From: Amycolatopsis anabasis
GTDB lineage: Bacteria > Actinomycetota > Actinomycetes > Mycobacteriales > Pseudonocardiaceae
Direction: 5' to 3'
Assembly (NCBI RefSeq): GCF_009765355.1
Contig: NZ_VTHK01000001.1
Location: 62,001 to 126,000, forward strand
Length of the DNA stretch: 64,000 nt
Shown here: positions 48,157 to 58,748 of the stretch, one piece after another
Numbering within the stretch: position 1 is the first letter of the stretch
Layout of the letters: the number at the start of each line of letters is the position of its first letter
Program-made: the position numbers and the translations under genes
Notes under the pieces: model-generated
Database searches by the model: none
The model's input: the letters and a program-made list of their open reading frames with translations, nothing else
Told to the model about the DNA's origin: nothing

Positions 48157-48915
48157 CTACTCGTCCACGTGCGTCGGGTTGAGCACCCGGGAGAGGAACG
48201 TCTGCGTGCGCTTGTGCCGCGGATTGCCGATGACCTGCGAAGGCGGCCCCTGTTCGACGACCACGCCGCCGTCCATGAACAGCACCTTGTCGGCCACCTC
48301 GCGGGCGAACTGCATCTCGTGGGTGACCACGAGCATGGTCATGCCCTCTTCGGCGAGCTGGCGCATCACGCTGAGCACGTCCCCGACCAGTTCCGGGTCC
48401 AGCGCGGAGGTCGGCTCGTCGAACAGCATCACGTCCGGTTCCATGGACAGCGCCCGCGCGATCGCCACCCGCTGCTGCTGGCCGCCGGAGAGCTGGGCGG
48501 GCATCGAGGATTCCTTCTCCGCCAGGCCGACCTTCTTCAGGTTGTCCCGCGCGATCCGCTCGGCGTCCTCCTTGTTGCGCTTGAGCACCTTGCGCTGCGC
48601 GACCGTGAGGTTGTTCAGCACGGACAGGTGCGCGAAGAGATTGAACGACTGGAACACCATGCCGATCGAGCGGCGGGCGCCGTCGAGGTCGCAGTCCTCG
48701 TCGGTCAGCTCGTGGCCGTTCACCACGACCTTGCCGGAATTGGGTTCCTCCAACAGGTTCACGCAGCGCAACAGGGTCGACTTGCCCGAGCCGGACGGCC
48801 CGATGATGCAGACCACCTGCCCCCGGCGCACGTCGAGGTCGACGCCCTTGAGCACTTCGAGTTCGCCGAAAGCCTTGTGCAGCCCGGAAACCTCGATCAC
48901 GGTCTCGCTCGTCAT
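48157..48915 (-). CDS. Polar amino-acid ABC transporter, ATP-binding protein
   Basis: This 252-residue ATPase powers an amino-acid importer of the GlnQ/GluA type. Walker A is GPSGSGKST (about residues 40-48), the Q-loop is in [15 protein letters not shown], the signature is [15 protein letters not shown], Walker B is [14 protein letters not shown], and the H-loop is VVTHE. Its ATG overlaps the permease stop (ATGA). It is the last gene of the three-gene operon. Confidence 0.96.
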   Translation of the reverse strand: MTSETVIEVSGLHKAFGELEVLKGVDLDVRRGQVVCIIGPSGSGKSTLLRCVNLLEEPNSGKVVVNGHELTDEDCDLDGARRSIGMVFQSFNLFAHLSVLNNLTVAQRKVLKRNKEDAERIARDNLKKVGLAEKESSMPAQLSGGQQQRVAIARALSMEPDVMLFDEPTSALDPELVGDVLSVMRQLAEEGMTMLVVTHEMQFAREVADKVLFMDGGVVVEQGPPSQVIGNPRHKRTQTFLSRVLNPTHVDE

Positions 48916-49715
48916 ACCGTTCCTCCACCGGGCACGCCGGCACCGTATTTCTTTTCCAGCCGCTGCTGCAGGATCGACAACGGGATCGTGATGACCAGGT
49001 AGCACAGGCCCGCCACGACGATCGGCGTCAGCCCCTTGGCTTCCAGCAGGGCCTGGCGGCTGAACTGCGCGAGTTCCTGCTGCAACGGCGTGGTGCCGAG
49101 CAGGAACGCCAGCGACGAGTCCTTGGTCAGCATGATCAGCTCGTTGGCCAGCGGCGGCAGGATGATCCGGAACGCCTGCGGGATCACGATGGTGATCATC
49201 GACCGGGTCGGGGACATGCCCAGCGAGCGCGCCGCCTCGACCTGGCCGCGCGGGACCGCCTGGATCCCGGCCCGGATCGTCTCCGCCATGTACGCCGAGG
49301 ACACGATCCCCAGCGACAGCATGATCGCGATGTTGCGCGGCACCTGGGTGGAGAACGCGGTCGGCACGCCGATGCCGACCGCCAGGAAGATCAGCAGCGC
49401 GGGCAGGCCGCGGAAGAACTCGATGTAGCCGCGGGCGAACCAGCGGTACGGGCCGACCGAGGACAGCCGCATCAGCGCGAGCAGCAGCCCGAGTCCGAGG
49501 CCGAGCGCGAACCCGAGCGCGGTGAACACGATGGTGTTCTTCAGCGCCACGGTGATCACGTCGGGGAACTGCTTCGCGGCGACGTCGAGGTCGAAGAACG
49601 CCTTGCCGATCCGGTCCCAGTTGGCGGCGAACGCGACCACCGCGACGATGACCAGCAACAGAACATATTGGGCGCCGCGGAAAGCTTTGCGCCGTTGGCG
49701 ACGGCTCAGTGCCAT
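48912..49715 (-). CDS. Polar amino-acid ABC transporter, permease
   Basis: This 267-residue membrane protein has five or six transmembrane helices and the HisM/GlnP signature. [29 protein letters not shown] starts the conserved part, [15 protein letters not shown] follows, and the ATPase-contact EAA loop is [28 protein letters not shown] (about residues 161-188). Only one permease is present, so it probably works as a homodimer. It lies 59 nt after the binding-protein gene, with a hairpin in between. Confidence 0.95.
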   Translation of the reverse strand: MALSRRQRRKAFRGAQYVLLLVIVAVVAFAANWDRIGKAFFDLDVAAKQFPDVITVALKNTIVFTALGFALGLGLGLLLALMRLSSVGPYRWFARGYIEFFRGLPALLIFLAVGIGVPTAFSTQVPRNIAIMLSLGIVSSAYMAETIRAGIQAVPRGQVEAARSLGMSPTRSMITIVIPQAFRIILPPLANELIMLTKDSSLAFLLGTTPLQQELAQFSRQALLEAKGLTPIVVAGLCYLVITIPLSILQQRLEKKYGAGVPGGGTV

Positions 49716-49733
49716 GTCACTCCTTCAACAGCA

Positions 49734-49766
49734 CTGTGGCCGGTGCTGGGAGAGCACCGGCCACAG
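49734..49766. terminator. Intercistronic hairpin after the binding-protein gene
   Basis: CTGTGGCCGGTGCT pairs perfectly with AGCACCGGCCACAG across the loop GGGAG. Between binding-protein and permease genes such hairpins usually trim expression of the distal genes and stabilise the first mRNA. Confidence 0.85.
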
Positions 49767-49774
49767 CGGCGACG

Positions 49775-50605
49775 TCACTTGCTCGCGGGGGCCGCGGTCG
49801 GACCGCCGGGCAGCCAGGTGGGGGCTTTGCCGAACCACTTCTGGTAGATCTGCTCGTAAGATTTGTCCTGCACGGAAGCCTTGAGCACGTCGTTGATCTG
49901 CTGCAGGAGGGCGGTGTTGCCCTTCTTGACGCCGATCCCGTAGAACTCGTTGGTCTTGAACTCCTTGGCGACCTCGGTGTCCTGGTTGGTCTTCACGAAG
50001 TCGTAGAGCACGCCGTTGTCGTTCACCCCGGCGGCGACGCTGCCGTTCTTCACCGCCTGCTCGAGCAGGGCGAGGTCGTCGAAGGTGACGATCTCCGCGC
50101 CCGGCGCCTTCTCCTTGGTGTAGTCGGCGCCGGTGGTGGCCGACTGCACGCCCACCTTCTTCCCGGCGAGCTGGGACAGGTCGTTGATCCCGGAGCCCTT
50201 CTTCACCAGCAGCGCCTGGGTGGCCTCGAAATAGGGGTCGGAGAAGTCGAACTTCTCCTTGCGCTTGTCGTTGATGGTCATCCCGGCGGCGGCGAGATCG
50301 CACTGGCCGCTGTTCATGGATTCGCCGGATTCGATGTTCTCGAAGGCGATGTCCACGATGTTCTGCTTGACATCGAGTTTCTTCGCGACCAGGTCCACCA
50401 GTTCGACGTCGAAGCCGACGATCTGATCGCCCTGCTTCACCTGGAAGGGCGCGTACGGCAGGTGCGTGCAGGTGGTGAGACTGCCCTGCTGGACCAGCTG
50501 GACACCCCCGGCGGCCGTTCCTCCTCCTTCGCCGCACGCGGTCAGCGCGGCGGTGAGCGCGAGCGCGGGCAGCAGGGCGAGCGCTTTGAGTTTTGATCGC
50601 GCCAC
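49775..50605 (-). CDS. Polar amino-acid ABC transporter, substrate-binding lipoprotein
   Basis: This 276-residue lipoprotein (lipobox TAC near residue 24) captures the substrate outside the membrane. It has the family-3 solute-binding fold: TCTHLPYAPFQVKQGDQIVGFDVELVDLVAKKL, CDLAAAGMTINDKRKEKFDFSDPYFEATQALLV, and KKVGVQSATTGADY. The sequence CDLAAAGMTI with a nearby Arg/Lys pattern fits glutamate, glutamine or related polar amino acids. AGGAGTGACACC precedes the ATG. It is first in the operon. Confidence 0.95.
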   Translation of the reverse strand: MARSKLKALALLPALALTAALTACGEGGGTAAGGVQLVQQGSLTTCTHLPYAPFQVKQGDQIVGFDVELVDLVAKKLDVKQNIVDIAFENIESGESMNSGQCDLAAAGMTINDKRKEKFDFSDPYFEATQALLVKKGSGINDLSQLAGKKVGVQSATTGADYTKEKAPGAEIVTFDDLALLEQAVKNGSVAAGVNDNGVLYDFVKTNQDTEVAKEFKTNEFYGIGVKKGNTALLQQINDVLKASVQDKSYEQIYQKWFGKAPTWLPGGPTAAPASK

Positions 50606-50774
50606 GGTGTCACTCCTAGTAGTTCATACCGGTCGAGTGCCCGCATACTGCCACTCATCTGAACCGATGCCCAGCATTGCGAAGTTACGGCCCCGTTGCG
50701 GTGGGTTCGCCTTTCGGCCATTCGGAGCACCCGCCACTAGGCTTTCAGCGGCACGCGACGCGAGGGGTTCCGGG

Positions 50775-52385
50775 GTGGAAACCAGCACCGACCAGCGCTG
50801 GCTGATCAACGAGCTGTGGCTGCTCGCCGCGGTGCCGTTCGCCCTGGTCACCTGGCAGGCCGTCCAGGCGCCGCGGCTGCACGTGCTGCTGGATTACTGG
50901 CACGTCCTGGCGAAGGTCACCGCGGACGACGGCTCGCTGATCCCGGGCGCGCTGTTCAGCTACCACCTGGAGCAGCCGTTCGCGCTGCCGTCCCTGCTGT
51001 TCTGGGGCGACGCCGGGCTCGCGGGCGGGGACAACCGGGCGCTCACCCTGCTCACCGTCGCCCTGCTGGCGGCGGTCGTGCTGCTGTTGCGGTCGCTGCT
51101 GCCCGAGTCGCTCGGCGCGGTGCGCCGGACCGCGCTGACCGCCGGGTTCGCGTTCCTGCTGCTGTCCGCGCACGGCATCGAACTGTGGTTGCAGGGCACG
51201 AACGGCGCGAGCTGGGCGCCCGCGCTGTTCTTCCTGGTCCTCGCCGTGGTGTGCGCGCACCGCGGCCGGTTCTGGCCCGCGCTGGCCGCGGCGGCGATCG
51301 GGTCGCTGTCGTTCGGGGTGGCCTTCCCGGCCTGGTTCGCGATCGGCCTGGTCGCGTGGCTGCGGCGGGACGCCTGGTGGCGGGTGGCGGCCCCGGTGGC
51401 ACTCGGCGCCGCGGTGCTCGCGTTCTGGCTGCTCACCCGCCCCGCCGGGGCGCAGGCGGCGGCCACCTCCGGGTTCGAGCCCGGGCATCGGCTCGCCGTG
51501 TTCGGCGCGAGCCTCGGATCCATGTGGTCACCCGGGGTCGCGTGGGTGGCGATCGCCGCCGGGGTGCTGGTCCTCGGCGTGCTGGCGTACTGCGGGCGGG
51601 CGGCCGTGCGGGCGCGGGCGGCCGATCAGGCGGGCTGGCTGGGGCTCGGCCTGTGCGCGGTGGCGCTGGCCCTGCTGCTGGCGCTCGGCCGGACGACCGG
51701 ATCGGGCACGAACGTGGGCCTGCTCAGCCGGTACTCGCTGGTCGGCGGGCTCGCCGCGTGCGCCGCGCTCGCCCTGGCCGCGCTGCGCTGGAACCCGCGA
51801 CCGGGGTGGCTGGTCGCCGCGGTCGCGGCCGTCGGCCTGGTCACCGAGATCACCGGGTACACGCAGGTCAACCAGGTGCGCGCGAGCTACGAATCGCTCG
51901 GCACGGTGGCCTACGCGCTACGCGTGAACGATCCGGCGGCGCTGGCCGAGCTGCGGATCAACCCGGCCGTCGTCCCGGCCGCGCGGTCGCTGGGCGCCTA
52001 TCCGTTCACCGGCGACTTCACGCTGGGCTGCGGCGGCCGCGAACTCGGCGACCGGGTGCCGCCGGAATCCCCGCGCCCGCTGCCCGGACCGTCTGGTCCT
52101 TTGTCGACAAAAGGCGTTGTCGACACGCGGGCGCCGCTGCTGACGGGCTGGGCGGTGGTCGACGGGAAGCGGGCCGACTGCGTGCTGGTGACCGACGACG
52201 CGGGGACCGTGACCGGGGGCGGGCTCACCGGCGTCGGCCGCTCCGACGCGGGCGGCCTGACCGGCGAGCCGAACGCGGGCTGGCAGGCGGCCGCCGCACC
52301 GGACTCGCGCGGGCGGATCGTCGTGGTCTCGGCGGGCGGTGTGCTCTACCGCATCGACGAGAACGCGCACGGTGAGCGAGGATGA
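50775..52385 (+). CDS. Polytopic membrane protein, GT-C-like, function unknown
   Basis: This 536-residue protein has about 10-11 transmembrane helices in its first 420 residues and a soluble C-terminal domain (about 425-536). The overall form resembles GT-C glycosyltransferases: a large loop after helix 1 (YWHVLAKVTADDGSLIPGAL) and a long helix bundle. I see no defining DD or DE motif, so this remains a guess. GTG 50775 is the first start after a clean upstream gap. The stop overlaps the leader of the ATP-grasp gene, so it may belong to that operon. Confidence 0.72.
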   Translation: METSTDQRWLINELWLLAAVPFALVTWQAVQAPRLHVLLDYWHVLAKVTADDGSLIPGALFSYHLEQPFALPSLLFWGDAGLAGGDNRALTLLTVALLAAVVLLLRSLLPESLGAVRRTALTAGFAFLLLSAHGIELWLQGTNGASWAPALFFLVLAVVCAHRGRFWPALAAAAIGSLSFGVAFPAWFAIGLVAWLRRDAWWRVAAPVALGAAVLAFWLLTRPAGAQAAATSGFEPGHRLAVFGASLGSMWSPGVAWVAIAAGVLVLGVLAYCGRAAVRARAADQAGWLGLGLCAVALALLLALGRTTGSGTNVGLLSRYSLVGGLAACAALALAALRWNPRPGWLVAAVAAVGLVTEITGYTQVNQVRASYESLGTVAYALRVNDPAALAELRINPAVVPAARSLGAYPFTGDFTLGCGGRELGDRVPPESPRPLPGPSGPLSTKGVVDTRAPLLTGWAVVDGKRADCVLVTDDAGTVTGGGLTGVGRSDAGGLTGEPNAGWQAAAAPDSRGRIVVVSAGGVLYRIDENAHGERG

Positions 52386-52389
52386 CCGG

Positions 52390-54039
<1,650 letters not shown>

Positions 54040-54052
54040 TGAGGAGGCCACC

Positions 54053-54997
54053 GTGCTCGCCCGCAACGCCGAATCGTTGTACTGGATCGGCCGGTACGTC
54101 GAGCGCGCCGACGACACGGCGCGGATTCTCAACGTCTCGGTCCACCAGCTGCTGGAGGACGCCACCATCGATCCGGACACCGCGAGCCGCCAGCTGCTCG
54201 CGGTGCTGGGGATCGTGCCCGGCGAGATCGAACTGGACGTGTGGAAGCTGACCGAACTGGTCGCGTATTCGAAGGAGAACGCGGCCTCGATCGTCGGGTC
54301 GATCAACTCGGCGCGGGAGAACACCCGCGGCGCGCGCGAGGTGGTTTCGACCGAGCTGTGGGAATGCCTGAACGCCACCTGGAACGCGGTGCCCGACCGG
54401 CAGCGGTACGCCCGCCGCGCCGGGCCGCACGCGTTTCTGTCCTTTGTGGAGGAACGTGCGGCGATGTTCGCCGGGCTGGCGGATTCCACGATGAGCCGCG
54501 ACGACGGCTGGCTGTTCCTGGTGCTCGGGCGGTCGATCGAACGCGCGGACATGGTGGTGCGGCTGCTGCTGTCCCGGGTGCACGATCGCGCGTCTTCGCC
54601 GGGGTGGATCACCGTGCTGCGCTCGGCGGGCGCGCAGGACACCTACCTGCGCACGTTCCGCGGCGCGCTGGACGCGGGGCGGGTGGTGCAGTTCCTGTTG
54701 CGGGACACGCTGTTCCCGCGGTCGGTGTTCCACGCGCTGCGGCAGGCCGAGGACTGCCTGCGCGAGCTGGACCCGAGCCTGAACACGCGCGGGAACGAGA
54801 AGGCCGAGGCGCTGCGGCTGCTCGGCCGGGCCCGCAGCGAGCTGGAGTTCCTGCGCCCGTCGGACCTGCTGGAGGACCTGCCGCGGCGGCTGGGCGCGCT
54901 GCAGAACTCGATCCGGGATGTCGGGGAAGCGGTGTCGATGCAGTACTTCCACACGTCGCCGTGGGTGGCGTGGCGCGGGGCGGAGGTTTCGCTGTGA
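54053..54997 (+). CDS. Alpha-E domain protein (Rv2410c-like)
   Basis: This 314-residue all-helical protein opens MLARNAESLYWIGRYVERADDTARIL, the hallmark of the alpha-E (DUF403) family. Later come LGRSIERADMVVRLLLSRV and ALRQAEDCLRELD. Its biochemical role is unknown, but it is a constant partner of the ATP-grasp and transglutaminase proteins. GAGGAGG precedes GTG 54053, 13 nt after the ATP-grasp stop. Its stop overlaps the transglutaminase start (GTGA). Confidence 0.95.
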   Translation: MLARNAESLYWIGRYVERADDTARILNVSVHQLLEDATIDPDTASRQLLAVLGIVPGEIELDVWKLTELVAYSKENAASIVGSINSARENTRGAREVVSTELWECLNATWNAVPDRQRYARRAGPHAFLSFVEERAAMFAGLADSTMSRDDGWLFLVLGRSIERADMVVRLLLSRVHDRASSPGWITVLRSAGAQDTYLRTFRGALDAGRVVQFLLRDTLFPRSVFHALRQAEDCLRELDPSLNTRGNEKAEALRLLGRARSELEFLRPSDLLEDLPRRLGALQNSIRDVGEAVSMQYFHTSPWVAWRGAEVSL

Positions 54998-55842
54998 ACG
55001 ACAGTTGGCGCGTGCGGGTGGTGCACAGCACCGGTTACCGCTACGAGACACCGGCGACGCAGTCGTACAACGAGGCCCGGCTGACCCCGCGTTCGGACCG
55101 GCGGCAGAACGTGGTCGCCACGCGCGTGGAGACCACCCCGGCGACCCGCGCCTACCGGTACACCGATTACTGGGGCGCGGTGGTCACCTCGTTCGACCTG
55201 CACGCGCCGCACACCGAGTTCACCGTGCTGGCGACCTCGGTGGTGGAAACCGCCGACGCCAGCGAGCCGATCCACGAGGCGAGCTGGCGCGATCTGCGGT
55301 CGGACGCCGTGGTCGACGAGCACACGGAGTTCCTGACCCCGACCAAGTACACCCCGCGCGACCGGGAACTCGCCGGGGTCGCGCGGGATCTGCGCAAGGG
55401 CAAGGATCCCGCGGACGCCGTGCTCGCGATCTGCGACTGGGTGCACGAGCAGCTGAAGTACCAGCCGGGCACCACCGGCGTGCACAGCACCGCGACCGAT
55501 GCCTGGCAGGCCCGCGAAGGCGTGTGCCAGGACTACGCGCACGTGACCCTGGTGATGCTGCGCGCGATCGGCATCCCCGCCCGGTACGTCTCGGGTTACC
55601 TGCACACCCGCCCGGAAGCCAAACTCGGCGAAACCGTCGCGGGCGAGAGCCATGCGTGGATCGACGCGTGGACCGGCGGCTGGTGGGCCCACGACCCGAC
55701 CAACGCGATTCCCGTCGGCCCCCGCCACGTCTGGGTCGCCACCGGCCGAGACTACGCCGATGTGGCGCCCCTGAAGGGAATCTTCACCAGCGGCGGCCAA
55801 TCCACCCTGGACGTCTCGGTCCAACTGACCCGCCTCGCCTGA
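54994..55842 (+). CDS. Transglutaminase-family cysteine protease-like protein (Rv2409c-like)
   Basis: This 282-residue protein has an N-terminal transglutaminase-N beta-domain (WRVRVVHSTGYRYETPA) and a papain-like core. The catalytic triad is visible: Cys in AREGVCQDYAHVTLV (about residue 175), His in GESHAWIDAW, and Asp in WAHDPTNAI. Bacterial members probably cleave or form isopeptide bonds. With the ATP-grasp and alpha-E proteins it forms a predicted peptide-modification system. GTG 54994 overlaps the alpha-E stop. A triplet of 21-bp repeats begins at its stop codon. Confidence 0.94.
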   Translation: MNDSWRVRVVHSTGYRYETPATQSYNEARLTPRSDRRQNVVATRVETTPATRAYRYTDYWGAVVTSFDLHAPHTEFTVLATSVVETADASEPIHEASWRDLRSDAVVDEHTEFLTPTKYTPRDRELAGVARDLRKGKDPADAVLAICDWVHEQLKYQPGTTGVHSTATDAWQAREGVCQDYAHVTLVMLRAIGIPARYVSGYLHTRPEAKLGETVAGESHAWIDAWTGGWWAHDPTNAIPVGPRHVWVATGRDYADVAPLKGIFTSGGQSTLDVSVQLTRLA

Positions 55843-55904
55843 CCCCGCGAGTCGCACACTCCGGTAACCGAGTTGCACACTCAGGCAAGCGAGTTACACG
55901 TTCA
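55842..55904. repeat. Three tandem 21-bp intergenic repeats (site B)
   Basis: Units at 55842-55862, 55863-55883 and 55884-55904 match the units at 29885-29947 (consensus GGYAASCGARTYNCACRCTC plus one base). The first unit overlaps the final base of the transglutaminase stop codon. Confidence 0.85.
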
Positions 55905-56007
55905 CGACCGGACCAGCGTGTCCCCGCCGGGCGCACGCGGCCATCCGTTGCGGTGATTCGGCGTGCCGTGCGGACACCGTGCTGACCAGCGGTTCTAGGT
56001 TCTGGTT

Positions 56008-56907
56008 ATGCCCGGAAAACCGGATCGGTCCACCTCGCCCCGACGCCGCGAACTCGCCGACGAACTGGCTGATGCCCGCAAGCTCGCGAACCTGTCGGTG
56101 CGGGACCTGGCGGACCGGATGGAGTGCTCGCCCAACAAGGTCTTCCGCATGGAGACGGATGCCAAGGGCGCCACCGAATTCGACGTGACCTCATTCCTCC
56201 TCCACTGCGGCGCCTCGCGGGAGAAGACCCTGCGAGTCCTGAACCTGGTCCACGAAACCGACGATGCCTACCGGCTCCGAACGCACGGCGAGCGCCTCCC
56301 CGACGAGTTGCGTTCGCTGGCAGTGCAGGAGAACCTGGCCAACTCGATCACCGGCTTCGAGCCCCAGCTCATCCCAGGAATCCTGCAGACCGAGGACTAC
56401 GCCCGCGCGGTTTTCAGATCAGCTGGGATGTTTGCCGAAGATGACATCGAAACTCGGGTTCGGGCCCGGCGCGCTCGGCAACACGTGCTGCACCGGCCGC
56501 AGCCTCCTCGGTTCACCTTCTTCCTGCACGAGCAAGCGGTGCGCACGATGGTCGGCGGGCCGAGCGTGATGCATGAACAGATCCTGCACCTGCTCCTCAC
56601 CGGTTCTGCCGGGCGAGCGGTGCTACGGGTGATCCCGGAGTCGGCTTGCCCGGGCGGTGTTCTGGGAGGTTCGTTCTGGTTGCTGCGGTACATCGAACAT
56701 CGGCCACTGGTGTACGTGCAAACCGAAGCGGTCAGTCTCTTTCTCGAAGATCCCGAACAGATCGCTCACTACCAGAAGATCCTCGCCAGGCTGGCCGAAC
56801 TCGCCCTGGATGGGCGACAATCGCCGGAGTGGCTTGCCACCGTGGCAAGCGATCTGGAGCGATTGAAGAACGGATCGAGATGGCCGCCGGAGACACCACC
56901 GACCTGA
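56008..56907 (+). CDS. XRE-family regulator with DUF5753 domain
   Basis: This 299-residue protein has an N-terminal XRE helix-turn-helix (about residues 14-70; [37 protein letters not shown]) and a C-terminal DUF5753 domain ([24 protein letters not shown], about 114-137). Actinomycetes carry many such genes, each paired with a small DUF397 gene, as here. The pairs modulate development and secondary metabolism in Streptomyces, and some resemble toxin-antitoxin pairs. It overlaps the DUF397 gene by 28 nt. Confidence 0.93.
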   Translation: MPGKPDRSTSPRRRELADELADARKLANLSVRDLADRMECSPNKVFRMETDAKGATEFDVTSFLLHCGASREKTLRVLNLVHETDDAYRLRTHGERLPDELRSLAVQENLANSITGFEPQLIPGILQTEDYARAVFRSAGMFAEDDIETRVRARRARQHVLHRPQPPRFTFFLHEQAVRTMVGGPSVMHEQILHLLLTGSAGRAVLRVIPESACPGGVLGGSFWLLRYIEHRPLVYVQTEAVSLFLEDPEQIAHYQKILARLAELALDGRQSPEWLATVASDLERLKNGSRWPPETPPT

Positions 56908-57080
56908 TCTGGCGCAAGAGCAGCTACAGCACTGGCGCAGGTGGACAGGAGTGTGTCGAGGTCGCCTTCAGGTCGCCGTCTGTGGCCGTGCGGGATTCCA
57001 AGAACCCGGGGTCGGGCGTGCTTTCCTTCCCTCCGGCGCAGTGGCGGGCGTTCATGACCAGGCTGAGGGTCAGGCGATAG
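56880..57080 (+). CDS. DUF397-domain protein
   Basis: This 66-residue protein has the full DUF397 signature: [22 protein letters not shown], then [25 protein letters not shown]. It is the usual small partner of XRE/DUF5753 regulators and probably binds its neighbour. Its ATG lies within the end of the regulator gene. It overlaps the convergent antitoxin gene by 11 nt. Confidence 0.95.
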   Translation: MAAGDTTDLIWRKSSYSTGAGGQECVEVAFRSPSVAVRDSKNPGSGVLSFPPAQWRAFMTRLRVRR

Positions 57081-57387
57081 CCGCGATGTCGCCGTCGTCG
57101 AAGTAGATCGCTTGGTGGAGCCTGCCGCCAAGGGCGGCGGCATAGCGGACCAGCACATCCTGACCCGAGATCTTGCCCTGCTCGATCTGGGAGACGCGGC
57201 CCTTGGTGACCCCCATCCGGTCGGCGATCTGCTGCTGGGTCAGGCCACGGTTGCGACGGATTTCGGCCAAGCGATGCCCTTGGACCGTCGCGAGCAGTTC
57301 CTGCTTGCCAGCTTCGACGGCTTCCTCGCCACCGGCGCGTTCGACGTGTGCCGTGCGAACGTCCTTCCAACGTGTATATCCGGTCAT
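57070..57387 (-). CDS. HigA-like XRE antitoxin
   Basis: This 105-residue protein has a helix-turn-helix at about residues 38-92 ([36 protein letters not shown]). It is encoded directly after a RelE/HigB-type toxin gene, with a 4-nt ATGA overlap. Toxin-first order and XRE antitoxin are the HigBA arrangement. It should neutralise the toxin and repress the pair through the dyad at 57760-57771. Confidence 0.9.
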   Translation of the reverse strand: MTGYTRWKDVRTAHVERAGGEEAVEAGKQELLATVQGHRLAEIRRNRGLTQQQIADRMGVTKGRVSQIEQGKISGQDVLVRYAAALGGRLHQAIYFDDGDIAAIA

Positions 57388-57749
57388 GACCTGCCCTCCT
57401 CTTCTGCCTGACGTTGCTTCAGATAGATCTCATACCGTTGCTCGGCCAAGGGAATCGCGTGCCGATACCAGGCATTCCACTGCCCGGCCTTGTCACCCGC
57501 GACCAGAAGGACGCTGGACCGCCACGGATCAAACACGAATAGGATTCGCACGGTACCAGGCCGCAACTCCTTCAGGTTCTGAATCTGGGAGCCGATGATC
57601 GTGTCGACCAGCGGTCGCCCCAGACCGGGACCGCCCTCGGCTAACGCGTCGATCGCCTGCACAACCCGTGCGTGCGTCGCGTCGTCGAGGTGCTCGATCC
57701 ACCCAAGGACCTCATCGACGACATAGACTTCCCACTCCTCGACGGCCAC
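57384..57749 (-). CDS. HigB/RelE-like toxin (type II, Gp49-related)
   Basis: This 121-residue protein resembles the HigB2/Gp49 group of ribosome-dependent mRNA interferases: VLGWIEHLDDATHARVVQAIDALAEGGPGLGRPLVDTIIGS at the N-terminus, KELRPGTVRILFVFDPWRSSVLLVAGDK in the core, and a basic C-terminal helix (YEIYLKQRQAEEEG). GTG 57749 begins 9 nt after the stop of the siderophore permease gene. The toxin can be made from its own promoter or by read-through from that operon. Confidence 0.88.
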   Translation of the reverse strand: MAVEEWEVYVVDEVLGWIEHLDDATHARVVQAIDALAEGGPGLGRPLVDTIIGSQIQNLKELRPGTVRILFVFDPWRSSVLLVAGDKAGQWNAWYRHAIPLAEQRYEIYLKQRQAEEEGRS

Positions 57750-57758
57750 CCAGCAAGT

Positions 57759-58748
57759 TTAGCAAATGCTATACCTGCGGCGGCGTTGGAGGATGAGGAT
57801 CGCGATCAAGTAGACGCCGCCCAGGGCCGCCGCGACTACGCCGACCGGCAACAGCGAGGCGTCCAGGAGGCGTTGGCCCAGGTAGTCGGCGGCGACCACG
57901 AGCAACGCGCCCAGGCACAGGGAGGCCAGCAGGTTCGGGCCGGGGCGCCGGGTGAGGCGGCGGGCCACTTGCGGGGCGCACAGGGCGATGAACGGGATCG
58001 GGCCCGCGGTGGCGACGGCGACCGCGACCAGGGCGACCGCCAGCCCGAACAGCGCCGGGCGCACCCGGCCCACCGCGACGCCGATGCCGATGGCCGCGTC
58101 ATCGCCCATTTCCAGCATGCGCAGGGGCCGCCCCAGCACGAGCACCGCGGGGATCAGGATCACCAGCGCGGCGGCGATCGGGACGAAGTAGTTCCAGTCG
58201 CGGCCCGCGAGGTTGCCGACCAGCCACGTGGTCGCGGCACCGGCGTTCGCGGTGAGCGCGCGGGTCAGCAGGTACGACTCCACGCCGACGAGCACCGCGC
58301 TGAGCGCGATGCCGATCAGCACCAGCCGCCCGCTCCGCAAACCCTGCGGCGCGCACAACGCCATCACCAGCGCGGCGGTGAGCAGCCCGCCGATCAGCGC
58401 GCCGACGGCGACCAGCGCGGGCGAACCGCCGAACAACAGAATCGTCGCGACGCCGCCGGTCGCCGCCCCGGTGGTGAAGCCGAGGATGTCCGGGCTGCCC
58501 AGGGGATTCCGGGTCAGCGTCTGGAAAACCGTCCCGGCGAGCCCGAGCGCGGCGCCGACCAGGATGGCGACCAGCACGCGCGGCAGGCGGCCCGTGACGA
58601 CCAGGTACTGGGCCTTGGTTCCTTGCCCGGCAAGGGTTTCCAGCACCTCGGCCGGGGTCAGGTGGTAGTCGCCGGTGCCCACCGACAACACCGCGAGCAC
58701 GAGCGTCACCAGGACGAACCCGGTGATCACCACGGCCGAGCGCTTCAT
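57759..58748 (-). CDS. FecCD-family iron-siderophore permease (2)
   Basis: This 329-residue membrane protein has about ten helices and FecCD motifs: GRLPRVLVAILVGAALGLAGTVFQTLTRNPLGSPDILG (about residues 52-89) and TAGPIPFIALCAPQVARRL (the cytoplasmic coupling loop, about 241-259). It forms the membrane channel of a ferric-siderophore ABC importer with its paralogue. ATG 58748 overlaps the preceding stop. The operon lacks an ATPase gene: the next gene downstream is the toxin. Confidence 0.94.
   Translation of the reverse strand: MKRSAVVITGFVLVTLVLAVLSVGTGDYHLTPAEVLETLAGQGTKAQYLVVTGRLPRVLVAILVGAALGLAGTVFQTLTRNPLGSPDILGFTTGAATGGVATILLFGGSPALVAVGALIGGLLTAALVMALCAPQGLRSGRLVLIGIALSAVLVGVESYLLTRALTANAGAATTWLVGNLAGRDWNYFVPIAAALVILIPAVLVLGRPLRMLEMGDDAAIGIGVAVGRVRPALFGLAVALVAVAVATAGPIPFIALCAPQVARRLTRRPGPNLLASLCLGALLVVAADYLGQRLLDASLLPVGVVAAALGGVYLIAILILQRRRRYSIC
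57760..57771. promoter_or_regulatory. Toxin-antitoxin operator
   Basis: TAGCA-AA-TGCTA is a perfect dyad 10 nt upstream of the toxin start. It sits inside the last codons of the siderophore permease gene and adjoins TATA at the likely -10. It is the natural autoregulatory site for the HigA-like protein. Confidence 0.65.
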
